DNA of 64,000 bases from JAIBJN01 sp035762005. GTDB taxonomy: Bacteria > Actinomycetota > Thermoleophilia > Gaiellales > Gaiellaceae. The translations under genes were made by a program, and so were the position numbers. The notes beneath the pieces are model-generated. The model did no database searches. It was given only the letters and a program-made list of their open reading frames with translations, and had not been told where the DNA came from. Of this stretch, positions 33,399-41,530 are shown in pieces. The stretch is taken from the NCBI GenBank assembly GCA_035762005.1, contig DASTQA010000048.1:1-64000 (forward strand), read 5' to 3'. Every line of letters starts with the position of its first letter. Position 1 is the first letter of the stretch.

Positions 33399-34624
33399 CG
33401 GTCTCCCTTCGTCGGTGTTTCTTCCTCGTAGATCCCCAGCCCCGTGTCGGGGTCGAAGAAGTGCAGAGCGCGCGTGTCGACGGCCACCTCCGCCTGCTCG
33501 CCCTCGCGCACCTGGGAGCGGGCGCCGAAGCGGCCGACCATCGTCGTCTCGTCGGGTGCCTCCTCCTGCAGGACGGCGCGCTCGTCGCCCAGGTCCTGGG
33601 CGAGCTCGCGGACGTCCTCCGTGAGCGCGGGGCGCGCGTCGACGGTGAAGTGCACCATGATCTCGGCGCCGAGGGCCTCGCGGAGCTCCACCTTGCCGTG
33701 GAGCCGCCGGTCGTCGGACGTGTCCGGCTCGAGCGACGCGTCCTCGAGGTCCTCCGGACGGATGCCGAGAACGACCGGCCGGCCCTCGTAGGCCCGGAGC
33801 GCCGGGCGGACGGACATCGTCTCGTCTCCGAGGGCGATGCGCTGGCTTCCCAGCTCCGCGGTGAGGCCGCCGTCCTCGCGGGCGAGCGTCGCCTCGACCA
33901 TGTTCATCGCCGGGCTGCCGATGAAGCCGCCGACGAAGAGGTTGACCGGGTGGTCGTAGAGCTCCTGGGGGCCGGCGACCTGCTGCAGCTCGCCCTTGCG
34001 CATGACCGCGACGCGGTCCCCCATCGTCAGCGCCTCGACCTGGTCGTGCGTGACGTAGATCGTCGTGACGCCGAGGTCGTCCTGCAGGCGGCTGATCTCC
34101 GCCCGCATCTGGACGCGGAGCTTCGCGTCGAGGTTCGAGAGGGGCTCGTCCATGAGGAACGCCTGCGGCTGGCGGACGATCGCCCGGCCCATCGCGACGC
34201 GCTGGCGCTGGCCGCCCGAGAGCGCGCGCGGCTTCCGCTTCAGGAAGGGCTCGAGGCCGAGGATCCGCGCGGCCTCCTGGACACGCCGCTGGATCTCGTC
34301 CTTCTTCTCCCGGCGCAGCTGCAGGCCGAAGGCGATGTTGTCGTACACGGAGAGGTGCGGGTAGAGCGCGTAGCTCTGGAAGACCATGGCGATGTCGCGG
34401 TCACGCGGTGGGACGTGGTTCACGACCCGCTCGCCGATGCGCACGATGCCCTCGGAGATCTCCTCGAGGCCCGCGACCATGCGAAGCGCCGTCGTCTTCC
34501 CGCACCCCGACGGCCCGACGAGGACCATGAACTCCCCGTCCTCGATCTCGATCTCGAGATCCGAGACGGCCCTCGTGCCGTCCGGGTAGACCTTGCTCAC
34601 CCGATCGAACGTGACTGCGGCCAG
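33395..34624 (-). CDS. ugpC: Sugar ABC transporter ATPase, UgpC/MsmK/MalK-type
   Basis: A 409-residue ATPase. Walker A is GPSGCGKTT, the signature LSGGQRQRV, Walker B FLMDEPLSNLD and the H-loop YVTHDQVEA. A C-terminal TOBE/OB regulatory region follows. The family begins with a conserved strand of the form AxVTFDxVSKVYPDG; here that strand (AAVTFDRVSKVYPDG) needs a start upstream of the first GTG at 34600. The only fitting codon is CTG at 34624, with GGAAAGGGGG just before it, so I chose this unusual start. A start at 34600 would lose the first strand. It heads the cassette and diverges from the dehydrogenase gene. Confidence 0.9.
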   Translation of the reverse strand: MAAVTFDRVSKVYPDGTRAVSDLEIEIEDGEFMVLVGPSGCGKTTALRMVAGLEEISEGIVRIGERVVNHVPPRDRDIAMVFQSYALYPHLSVYDNIAFGLQLRREKKDEIQRRVQEAARILGLEPFLKRKPRALSGGQRQRVAMGRAIVRQPQAFLMDEPLSNLDAKLRVQMRAEISRLQDDLGVTTIYVTHDQVEALTMGDRVAVMRKGELQQVAGPQELYDHPVNLFVGGFIGSPAMNMVEATLAREDGGLTAELGSQRIALGDETMSVRPALRAYEGRPVVLGIRPEDLEDASLEPDTSDDRRLHGKVELREALGAEIMVHFTVDARPALTEDVRELAQDLGDERAVLQEEAPDETTMVGRFGARSQVREGEQAEVAVDTRALHFFDPDTGLGIYEEETPTKGDR

Positions 34625-34717
34625 CGGGAAGCCCCCTTTCCTCCGAACGCGAGCGCGGCGAGCTTACCAGTTGATCACAAAAGCTCGCCGCGCCCCGCTG
34701 ACTAGACTCAGCGGGCG

Positions 34718-35800
34718 ATGGAGACGCGGACGATCGTCGTCCTCGAGGGAGACGACACCGGGCAGGAGCTCCTCGAGGAGGCGTTGCGGGTCCTCGCGCC
34801 GGAGGTCGTCGGCCTCGAGCTCGACCTGCCCCGCTTCGACCTCTCCCTCGACGCCCGCCGGGCGAGCCGGAACGAGGTCGTGCACGAGGCGGCGAGAGCC
34901 GTCCGCGAGCACGGGCTCGGCCTGAAGGCGGCCACGATCACGCCGGAGGGCGCCGGCGACGTGGGCAGCCCCAACCGCATCCTCCGGGAGGAGATCGGCG
35001 GGCACGTGATCGTGCGCACCGGCCGCCGGATCCCCGGCGTCGTGCCCGTGGGCGGGGCGCACTTCCCCATCTCCGTCGTCCGCATGGCCGTCGGGGACGC
35101 CTACGGGGCGAAGGAGTGGCGGGAGGGCGAGGGTGACGACGAGGTCGCCTACCGCACGGAGCGGATCGAGCGCCGCATCTGCCACGCGGTGGCGGAGTTC
35201 TCCTTCCGGCACGCGCAGCGGACGAAGGCGAAGGTCTTCGGCGGGCCGAAGTACACGGTCTCGCCCACGTACGAGGGCATGCTCAAGGAGGAGATGGACG
35301 CGGCGGCCGAGCGCCACCCCGAGGTCGACTACGAGCCGCAGCTGATCGACGCGACGTTCGCGCTCCTGATCGCCTCGGCCGGCGAGGCGCTCGTGATCCC
35401 CGCGCTCAACCGCGACGGCGACATCCTCTCCGACCTCGTGCTCCCGCTCTTCGGCTCGATCGCGGGCTCCGAGTCGCTCCTCGTCGCCTTCAACGACGAC
35501 TACACGCCGCGCGCGCTCATGGCCGAGGCCGCACACGGCACGGCGCCGGCGCTCAAGGGGAAGGACGTGGCGAACCCGATGGCCATGATCCTCGCCGCGG
35601 CGGCGCTCCTCTCCCACATCGACGACGAGGAGGCGCGCGCGGCCGGGCGGGCGATCCGCGAGGCGTGCCTCGAGGCGGTGTCGGCGGGGACGCGCACGGC
35701 GGACCTCGGCGGGCACGCCTCCACGTCGGAGTTCACGGACGAGGTGATCTCGCGGATCCGGGCGAAGCTCGACGTGTGGGCGACGCTCGGGGACGTTTGA
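34718..35800 (+). CDS. Isocitrate/isopropylmalate dehydrogenase-family protein
   Basis: A 360-residue beta-decarboxylating dehydrogenase. The N-terminal strand reads TIVVLEGDDTGQELLEEAL. The catalytic region contains KAKVFGGPKYTVSPTYEG, and the cofactor loop is AEAAHGTAPALKGKDVANP, followed by the metal-ligand aspartates in NRDGDILSDLVLPLFGSIAG. It oxidatively decarboxylates a 2-hydroxy diacid. AHGTAP with the following GKDVANP points to the isocitrate side of the family, but homoisocitrate or isopropylmalate cannot be excluded. The next gene starts inside its stop codon (TTGA). Confidence 0.9.
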   Translation: METRTIVVLEGDDTGQELLEEALRVLAPEVVGLELDLPRFDLSLDARRASRNEVVHEAARAVREHGLGLKAATITPEGAGDVGSPNRILREEIGGHVIVRTGRRIPGVVPVGGAHFPISVVRMAVGDAYGAKEWREGEGDDEVAYRTERIERRICHAVAEFSFRHAQRTKAKVFGGPKYTVSPTYEGMLKEEMDAAAERHPEVDYEPQLIDATFALLIASAGEALVIPALNRDGDILSDLVLPLFGSIAGSESLLVAFNDDYTPRALMAEAAHGTAPALKGKDVANPMAMILAAAALLSHIDDEEARAAGRAIREACLEAVSAGTRTADLGGHASTSEFTDEVISRIRAKLDVWATLGDV

Positions 35801-37041
35801 GCCGTCTCGGCGGCTACCTGCGGACCCTCGATCCGAGGCTCCCGCGGTCGGTCTGGATCCTGAACCTCGGCGGGCTCGCGAACGCCGTCGGGAACGGGCT
35901 CGCGTTCCCATTCCTCGTCATCTACCTCCACAACGTGCGCGGCATCTCCCTCGCGACGGCGGGCCTCGTGCTCGCGACGACCGGGGCCGTCAGCCTCCTC
36001 TGCGGGCCGGCGGTCGGCGTCGTCGTCGACCGGATCGGCGGGCGCGCGACGCTCGCGGGCGCGCTCGTCCTCCTCGCGCTCGGCTTCGGGAGCTACCCGC
36101 TCGTGCGCGAGCCGTGGCACGCGTTCCTCGCGGCGGGCGTGGCGGGAGTCGGCAACGCGGGCTTCTGGCCCAGCCAGTCGGCGCTCATGGCCGGCCTGAC
36201 GCCGCAGGCCCGCCGCCACGGGGCCTTCGCGCTCCAGCGCGTCACGCGGAACCTCGGCATCGGCCTGGGCGGCGTCGCCGGCGGGCTGATCGCCACGACG
36301 TCGGACCCGACGAGCTTCACCGTGCTCTTCGCCCTCGACGCGGCGACGTTCCTCGTCTTCGTCGCCATGCTCCCGCTCGTCCCCGAGCCGGCGCTCCCGG
36401 ACGCCGGGGACGAGGCGCTCGCGCCGGCGCGCTACCGCGACGTGCTCGCGAACCGCGTCTTCCTCGGGATCGTGCTCCTGAACGTCCTCTTCGTGAGCGC
36501 CGGCTACGCGCAGTTCGAGCTGCTCCCGGTCTTCGCGAAGAACGAGGCGGGGGTCTCGGAGAGCGGGATCGGGATCATCTTCTTCGTCAACACGCTCGCG
36601 ATCGTCCTCGCGCAGTTCCCGGTCGCGAAGGCGCTCGAGGGCCGCCGGCGTATGCCCGCGCTCGCGGCGATGACGGTCCTCTGGGCGCTCGCCTGGCTCG
36701 TCGTCCTCGCGGGCGGGCACTGGCTCGAGGCGGTCGCCGCGGCGGTCGCGTTCGGCGCCGCGGCGGTCGTCTTCGGGCTCGGCGAGTGCTTCCAGGGACC
36801 GGTCCAGGGCGCGCTCGTCGCCGACCTCGCGCCTCCGCGGCTCCGCGGCCGCTACATGGCGGTGTCGACGATCTCCTGGGACATCGGCTTCATCGTCGGG
36901 CCGGCGGTCGGCGGGGTCGTCCTCGGCGCCGAGCCGCTCGCGCTCTGGCCGCTCGCCGCGGTCGTGTGCCTCCTCGCGGGCGCGGCCGCGCTCGGACTCG
37001 AGCGGGGCCTCCCGCGCCCCCTGCGCCTCACCCCTGCCTAG
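35797..37041 (+). CDS. MFS transporter
   Basis: A 414-residue protein with about twelve hydrophobic helices. The loop 2-3 signature is GVVVDRIGGRATLAG. The frame begins at TTG 35797 inside the dehydrogenase stop (TTGA), giving LSRLGGYLRTLDPRLPRSVW just before helix 1, a natural start for the family. The closest general type is the MFS drug/metabolite efflux group. Tight coupling to the dehydrogenase suggests a shared pathway, perhaps export of an organic acid, but the substrate cannot be told. Confidence 0.9.
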   Translation: MSRLGGYLRTLDPRLPRSVWILNLGGLANAVGNGLAFPFLVIYLHNVRGISLATAGLVLATTGAVSLLCGPAVGVVVDRIGGRATLAGALVLLALGFGSYPLVREPWHAFLAAGVAGVGNAGFWPSQSALMAGLTPQARRHGAFALQRVTRNLGIGLGGVAGGLIATTSDPTSFTVLFALDAATFLVFVAMLPLVPEPALPDAGDEALAPARYRDVLANRVFLGIVLLNVLFVSAGYAQFELLPVFAKNEAGVSESGIGIIFFVNTLAIVLAQFPVAKALEGRRRMPALAAMTVLWALAWLVVLAGGHWLEAVAAAVAFGAAAVVFGLGECFQGPVQGALVADLAPPRLRGRYMAVSTISWDIGFIVGPAVGGVVLGAEPLALWPLAAVVCLLAGAAALGLERGLPRPLRLTPA

Positions 37042-37080
37042 CTCACGCTCGTCCCGTCGGGACCGACCGCTTCGGGCCGG

Positions 37081-38169
37081 CTAGGAGCGGAGGCGGTAGA
37101 GCCGGAAGACCTCGTGCTCGATCGGGAGCACCTCGACGTGGCTGAAGCCCGCCTCCCGGGCGTAGCGGCGCAGGGTGTCCGTCCGCATGACGGTGCCGGT
37201 GGCCGCCGACGGGGTCTCCGAGAGGCCGACCGGGAGGCAGCAGAGGACGCTGTACGTGTACATGAGGCGCTCGACCTCGTCTCCCGGCGCCGTGAAGGTG
37301 TCGGCGACGCGCTCGTCGACGACGAGCACCGCGCCCTCCGCGCCGGCGAGGCGCCGCATCGACGCCAGCACCTCGACGGGCCGGGGCAGGTCGTGGATCG
37401 CCTCGAAGACGGTCACGAGGTCGTACGGCTCGGCCGGCTCGGCCGCCCCACCCTCCCGGGCGTGGAACGTCACGCGATCGTCCACTCCCGCCTCGGCCGC
37501 GTGGCCCCGCGCCATCTCGATCGCCTCGGCGTCGAGGTCGAAGCCGTCGACCCGCACCTCGGGGTAGGCCCGCGCGACGGCGATGCTCGACCAGCCGGCG
37601 CCGCAGGCGACGTCCGCGACCCGGGCGGGCGGGTCGGCGAGCAGCCGCTCGTGGACGTCGGCGATCGCGGGGAGCCACTCGGCGCCCACGAGGTGCCCGA
37701 AGATGGGGCGGTTCGCCTCGGCCTGGGCGTGCCGGCCGACCGGCCCGAACGCCTCCCAGGGGACGCCGTCGCCGCTCCGGTAGGCGTCCTCGAGCGCCGG
37801 CAGCACGCTCGCGAACGAGGCGGCGAAGCGAGCCATTGGCGTCGTGTACGCGGGCGAGTCGGGGTCGATCAGCACGTCCGCGTGGCCGGGCGGGAGGCTG
37901 TAGCGGCGCTCGTCCTCGGGGGCGGTGACGTCCTCGACCCCGAGGATGCCCGCGACCGCCTGCTGCTCGAGCCACTCGCGCGCGTACCGGTCCGCCACGC
38001 CCGCCGCCGCCGCCACCTCGGCCGGGGTGGCCGCGCCCGCTGCGAGGGCCCGGTAGAGCCCGAGGCGGTCGCCGAGGTGGACGGTCAGTACCTCGTAGGC
38101 GCCGAGGGCGGCGCCGAAGAGGCGCTCCGCGAGCGCGTCCCGCGCGGTCGCCGCCGCGTCCGTCGCCAC
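37081..38169 (-). CDS. SAM-dependent methyltransferase with N-terminal winged-helix domain
   Basis: A 362-residue protein from the GTG at 38169 with GGGAGGG just upstream. Residues ~20-90 are a dimerisation/winged-helix region (LGLYRALAAGAATPAEVAAAAGV), as in O-methyltransferases and the related CcbJ/tylF-like group. The SAM site is VADVACGAGWSSIAVARAYP near residue 180, with DGFDLDAEAIEMA after it. The acceptor is unknown. It lies 8 bases after the ferredoxin stop and is probably co-transcribed with it. An open frame continues upstream, antisense to nothing conserved, into the ferredoxin. Confidence 0.87.
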   Translation of the reverse strand: MATDAAATARDALAERLFGAALGAYEVLTVHLGDRLGLYRALAAGAATPAEVAAAAGVADRYAREWLEQQAVAGILGVEDVTAPEDERRYSLPPGHADVLIDPDSPAYTTPMARFAASFASVLPALEDAYRSGDGVPWEAFGPVGRHAQAEANRPIFGHLVGAEWLPAIADVHERLLADPPARVADVACGAGWSSIAVARAYPEVRVDGFDLDAEAIEMARGHAAEAGVDDRVTFHAREGGAAEPAEPYDLVTVFEAIHDLPRPVEVLASMRRLAGAEGAVLVVDERVADTFTAPGDEVERLMYTYSVLCCLPVGLSETPSAATGTVMRTDTLRRYAREAGFSHVEVLPIEHEVFRLYRLRS

Positions 38170-38177
38170 GTCCCTCC

Positions 38178-38489
38178 CTACCGCTGCTCGAGCGGGGGGT
38201 TCTGGACGTTGTGCTCGGTCGCGTACTCCTCGACGAGCGTGTCCACGACGCCCATCCCCTCGCCGTAGGCGTAGTTGATCTTGACGAACGGCTCCCACTT
38301 CTCCGGCAGCGCGTCCTCGGGGAAGATGGCCTCCACGGGGCACTCCGGCTCGCAGGCGCCGCAGTCGATGCACTCCTCGGGATCGATGACGAGCATCCGG
38401 TCCGCCTGGTGGATGCAGTCGACCGGACAGACGTCCACGCAGGACAGGTCCTTGATGTCGATGCAGGGCTCGGCGATGATGTAGGTCAC
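38178..38489 (-). CDS. fdxA: Seven-iron ferredoxin (3Fe-4S/4Fe-4S), FdxA-type
   Basis: A 103-residue electron carrier. The N-terminal cluster ligands lie in CIDIKDLSCVDVCPVDC; the second motif is ECIDCGACEPECPVEAI, the standard 4Fe-4S arrangement. A C-terminal extension of about 40 residues is typical of actinobacterial and thermophile FdxA. It likely supplies low-potential electrons to P450s, oxidoreductases or other redox enzymes. The ATG at 38489 is 10 bases after the receiver-like gene, on the same strand. Confidence 0.95.
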   Translation of the reverse strand: MTYIIAEPCIDIKDLSCVDVCPVDCIHQADRMLVIDPEECIDCGACEPECPVEAIFPEDALPEKWEPFVKINYAYGEGMGVVDTLVEEYATEHNVQNPPLEQR

Positions 38490-38499
38490 GGGACCGAGT

Positions 38500-38808
38500 C
38501 TACGCGACGAGCTCGTCGACCAGCTGCGGTGCCCGTTCGGAGAGCACGGAGCGCACGACGACGCGATCCAGGCCCGCGGCCTGGGCGGCGCGGAGGCCCG
38601 CCGTGTCCTTGTGGTTCGTGTACCCGAGGATGGGGACGTCCGGGTACTCCTCGGCCACCTCGTAGGGGTCGACGCGGGCCACGTCGGCGATCACGAGGTC
38701 GGGCGGGTCGACGCTCTCGGTCGTGGTCAGCCTGTGGCTCGCCGTCAGGAGCGCGTCGAGCTTCCCGCGAAAGAAGAGGTCGACCCCGACCAGCAGGATC
38801 GTCGCCAC
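38500..38808 (-). CDS. Receiver-like (degenerate response-regulator) small protein
   Basis: A 102-residue alpha/beta protein with a CheY-like pattern: TILLVGVDLFFRGKLDALL, then DLVIADVARVDPYEV and DVPILGYTNHKDTAGLRAAQAAG. The acidic pair usually found after strand 1 is missing (VGVD), and the conserved lysine position reads VVVRSV, so phosphorylation is doubtful. It may act as a pseudo-receiver scaffold. It heads the small minus-strand group with the ferredoxin and methyltransferase and diverges from the Rieske gene. Confidence 0.75.
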   Translation of the reverse strand: MATILLVGVDLFFRGKLDALLTASHRLTTTESVDPPDLVIADVARVDPYEVAEEYPDVPILGYTNHKDTAGLRAAQAAGLDRVVVRSVLSERAPQLVDELVA

Positions 38809-38869
38809 GGGCGGCAGCGTACCACCCGGCGCAGGGCCCGCAAAACGGCTCTGCTAGCGTTCCCGCCCG

Positions 38870-39181
38870 ATGCCCGCCGGCCGGCTCCACACCGTCGCGA
38901 GGGCCGAGGACGTGCCGCCGGGGAGCGCCCTCGTCGTGCAGGCCGGCGAGCGCGAGCTGGCGCTCTTCAACGTCGAGGGCACGCTCCACGCGACGCAGGG
39001 CCGCTGCCTCCACCTGGGCGGGCCGCTCGGGAAGGGCGTGCTCGACGGCTGCGTCGTCTCGTGCCCCTGGCACGGCTGGCAGTACGACGTGCGCACCGGG
39101 GAGAACGAGTTCGACCGCGCCCTCGCCCTCGAGACGTTCGCGGTCGTCGTCGAGGATGGCGACGTCAAGGTCGTCCTCTGA
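38870..39181 (+). CDS. Rieske [2Fe-2S] protein
   Basis: A 103-residue soluble Rieske domain, the size of NirD/biphenyl-dioxygenase-type ferredoxins. Cluster ligands are visible in CLHLGGPLGKG and CPWHGWQYD (C-x-H and C-x2-H). It passes electrons to an oxygenase or reductase not encoded next to it. The ATG at 38870 gives the expected length. It overlaps the DUF309 gene by 26 bases, the latter starting inside its C-terminal coding sequence. Confidence 0.92.
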   Translation: MPAGRLHTVARAEDVPPGSALVVQAGERELALFNVEGTLHATQGRCLHLGGPLGKGVLDGCVVSCPWHGWQYDVRTGENEFDRALALETFAVVVEDGDVKVVL

Positions 39182-39545
39182 GCTCGAGCGCGGGCTCGAG
39201 CTGATCCGCGCCGGCGAGTTCTTCGCCGCCCACGAGGTGCTCGAGGACGTGTGGCGGGCGGCGGAGCCCGCCGAGCGCGACTTCTTCCAGGGCCTCGTGC
39301 ACGTGGCCGTCGCCTGGTACCAGGCCGGACGCGGGAACCCCGTCGGCTGCGAGCGCCAGCTCGAGAAGGCCGCCCGCCGGCTCGGGCCCTACGCCCCCGC
39401 CCACCGGGGCCTCGACGTCGCGGGCCTCCTCGCCTCGGTCGAGGCCGCGCGCGGCCGCTTCCCGAAGCTGCCGCCGCCCGCGCTCGGCCCCGCCGGGACG
39501 CCCCTGCCGACGCGACGACAGTCACCGGAGGAGCGCGCAGGGTAG
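39156..39545 (+). CDS. DUF309 domain protein
   Basis: A 129-residue helical protein from the ATG at 39156. The DUF309 hallmarks are GEFFAAHEVLEDVWR and FFQGLVHVAVAWYQAGRGN, conserved acid/aromatic helices found widely in bacteria and archaea; the family has no established role. It overlaps the Rieske gene by 26 bases in a different frame, so translation is probably coupled. Its C-terminus is proline-rich and less family-like. Confidence 0.85.
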   Translation: MATSRSSSELERGLELIRAGEFFAAHEVLEDVWRAAEPAERDFFQGLVHVAVAWYQAGRGNPVGCERQLEKAARRLGPYAPAHRGLDVAGLLASVEAARGRFPKLPPPALGPAGTPLPTRRQSPEERAG

Positions 39546-39739
39546 GACGCCCGCTCCTTCGGGCGCGCGACGGCACCGCCGCGGGGGTGCGCTCGTGTTC
39601 CGCGAGCACCGGGGAGGGAACCCCGCCGCTCTACCGCCACGGCGGTGCGTCGGGGCGGGCGGAGGACGGGTTGGAGCTTGTGCGCGTGAAACACGAGCCC
39701 GGCTCGCGACCGCGCGCTCCGGGTCAGTTCCGCCCCGGG

Positions 39740-40444
39740 TCAGACGCCGACGCCGAAGAACTCGAAGACGCGGTTCACGGCCAGGTTGAGCCACCAGAAG
39801 CGGTCGAAGAAGAGCAGGAGCCCGAGGGCGACGAGGAGGGCGCCCGCGACGACCCGCAGCACCCCGTAGCGGTCGCGGAGCCAGCGGAAGGCGCCGAGCG
39901 CCCGGTCGAAGCCGACGCCGACGGCGAGGAACGGGAGCGCCAGGCCCGCCGAGTAGACGAGGAGGAGGAGCGTCCCCTGCGCGACGGTCTGGCCCTCGCT
40001 CGCGAGCGCGAGGATGCCGGCGAGCACCGGGCCGACGCACGGGGCGGCGCAGAGCCCGAAGGCACCTCCCAGGAGCGCCGCGGAGCCCGTGCGGTGCGCG
40101 CCCTGGACGAGGCCGGGCGCCGCCAGCCGGTCGACGAAGGGGAGCGGCAAGAGCCCCATCATGGCGAAGCCGAGAACGACGACGAGGAGCCCGGCGACGG
40201 CGAGGAGGAGCTCCCTGTTCTCGCCGACGAGACCGCCGGCCGCGGCCGCCGCCGCGCCGAGCCCGACGAAGACGCCCGTGAACCCGGCGACGAAGGGCAG
40301 GCTGGCGACGAAGACCCGGCGGCCGCCCGTGCCGATCTCCTCGCCCGACACGACCGCGAGGTAGCCGGGCACGAGCGGGAGGACGCACGGGGTGGCGAAG
40401 GAGACCAGGCCGGCCAGGAAGGCGAGCGGGATCTTGGCCTCCAT
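39740..40444 (-). CDS. ccdA: CcdA-type thiol-disulfide transporter membrane protein
   Basis: A 234-residue inner-membrane protein with six to seven helices. It has the two conserved membrane cysteines of the CcdA/DsbD core: FATPCVLPLVPGYLA near residue 20 and FGLCAAPCVGPVLAG near residue 135. It relays reducing power from cytoplasmic thioredoxin to extracytoplasmic thioredoxin-like proteins for cytochrome c maturation. It lies 12 bases after the CcmH gene; with that gene and the TlpA-like gene it forms one operon. Confidence 0.93.
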   Translation of the reverse strand: MEAKIPLAFLAGLVSFATPCVLPLVPGYLAVVSGEEIGTGGRRVFVASLPFVAGFTGVFVGLGAAAAAAGGLVGENRELLLAVAGLLVVVLGFAMMGLLPLPFVDRLAAPGLVQGAHRTGSAALLGGAFGLCAAPCVGPVLAGILALASEGQTVAQGTLLLLVYSAGLALPFLAVGVGFDRALGAFRWLRDRYGVLRVVAGALLVALGLLLFFDRFWWLNLAVNRVFEFFGVGV

Positions 40445-40456
40445 GCGAGCCCTCGC

Positions 40457-40927
40457 TCACGCGTCGAAGCGCGCGAGCTCCTCGTCGAGGCGGCGCTCGA
40501 GCTCGGGGTCGAGCGACGGGCGCCCGTTCGCCGACTGCTCGACGGCGGCCGGCGCCGCCCGCGTCCGGCTCCAGCGCCGCAGGGCGACGCCGAGCGCCGC
40601 CAGCGCTACCGTGGCGCCCGCGAGCGGGAGGAGCCAGGCGAGGAGGTTGAAGCCCTCGCGCGGCGGCGCCGCGAGCACCGCCTCGCCGAACTGGGCCACG
40701 AGCGCGTCCTTGATCTCCGACTTCGTGTCCCCCGCCGCGATGCGCCGGCGGATGAACGCGCGCATGCGGTCGGCGACCGGGGCGTCGGAGAGCTCGAGCG
40801 TCGTCTTGCACGTCGGGCAGATCACCTCGCGCTCGAGCTCGGCGAGGGTCGGCTGCTGCTCGCTCGCGCCGGCGACGCCCCCGAAGGCGAGAAGCCCCAG
40901 CAGGCAGAGAAGGAGAGCCCGCCTCAT
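40457..40927 (-). CDS. ccmH: Cytochrome c-type biogenesis protein CcmH
   Basis: A 156-residue membrane protein. An N-terminal signal (about residues 1-20) is followed by the CcmH redox domain with CPTCKTTLELSDAPVADRMR (C-x2-C). After a long helix it has a C-terminal transmembrane segment near residue 95. CcmH reduces the apocytochrome heme-binding site. The ATG at 40927 overlaps the TlpA-like stop (ATGA). CcmF/CcmG-type partners other than the thioredoxin-like neighbour are not in the window. Confidence 0.9.
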   Translation of the reverse strand: MRRALLLCLLGLLAFGGVAGASEQQPTLAELEREVICPTCKTTLELSDAPVADRMRAFIRRRIAAGDTKSEIKDALVAQFGEAVLAAPPREGFNLLAWLLPLAGATVALAALGVALRRWSRTRAAPAAVEQSANGRPSLDPELERRLDEELARFDA

Positions 40928-41487
40928 CGCACCGGCGTGTCGAGGGCCGCCCGGACGTTGCGCTCGAGCTGCTCGCTGTCGAACTCGCCCACGATGTGCT
41001 CGCCGACGAGGCGCCCGTCGCGCCCGACGAACCACGTCTCCGGGAAGCCGGTGTTGCCGAACCGCCCCAGGCTCGCCCCGTTCCCGTCGTAGGCGATCGG
41101 GTACGTGAGCCCGTAGCGCTCGACGAAGCGGCGCGCGTCGCTCTTCAGGTCCTGGGCGTCGATCCCGAGGACGACGAGCCCGTCGTCGCGATACCGCTCC
41201 CAGGCGTCCTGCAGGAGCGGCGCCTCCGTCCGGCACGGAAGGCACCAGGAGGCCCAGAAGTTGAGCACGACGGCCTTGCCGCGGTAGTCCGCGAGCCGGA
41301 TCTCGCCCTCGCCGTCGAGCGGCTCGAACGCGAGCTCGGGCGCGTGGGGGCGCTCGCCCCGCTCGAGGGCGCCGGAGAGGCCGCGACCATCCTCCTTCTC
41401 GGCCACCTTCCAGCCGAGGAGCACGACGAGGGCGGCAACCACGAGGACGGCCGCCGCCTGCAGGACGATCTTCACGCGGCGGGCCAT
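40924..41487 (-). CDS. TlpA/CcmG-type membrane-anchored thioredoxin
   Basis: A 187-residue protein. An N-terminal signal-anchor helix (residues ~8-27) precedes a thioredoxin fold with the active site WASWCLPCRTE near residue 83 and the cis-Pro region TGFPETWFV. It is the likely CcmG/DsbE-like reductant of CcmH and apocytochrome c, and is coupled to ccmH through the ATGA overlap. It heads the three-gene module (TlpA, CcmH, CcdA) that moves electrons across the membrane. Confidence 0.92.
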   Translation of the reverse strand: MARRVKIVLQAAAVLVVAALVVLLGWKVAEKEDGRGLSGALERGERPHAPELAFEPLDGEGEIRLADYRGKAVVLNFWASWCLPCRTEAPLLQDAWERYRDDGLVVLGIDAQDLKSDARRFVERYGLTYPIAYDGNGASLGRFGNTGFPETWFVGRDGRLVGEHIVGEFDSEQLERNVRAALDTPVR

Positions 41488-41530
41488 CGACCGCGGTCCA
41501 GTCTACCGCCCGCCTGCCGGGCGACCGGCG

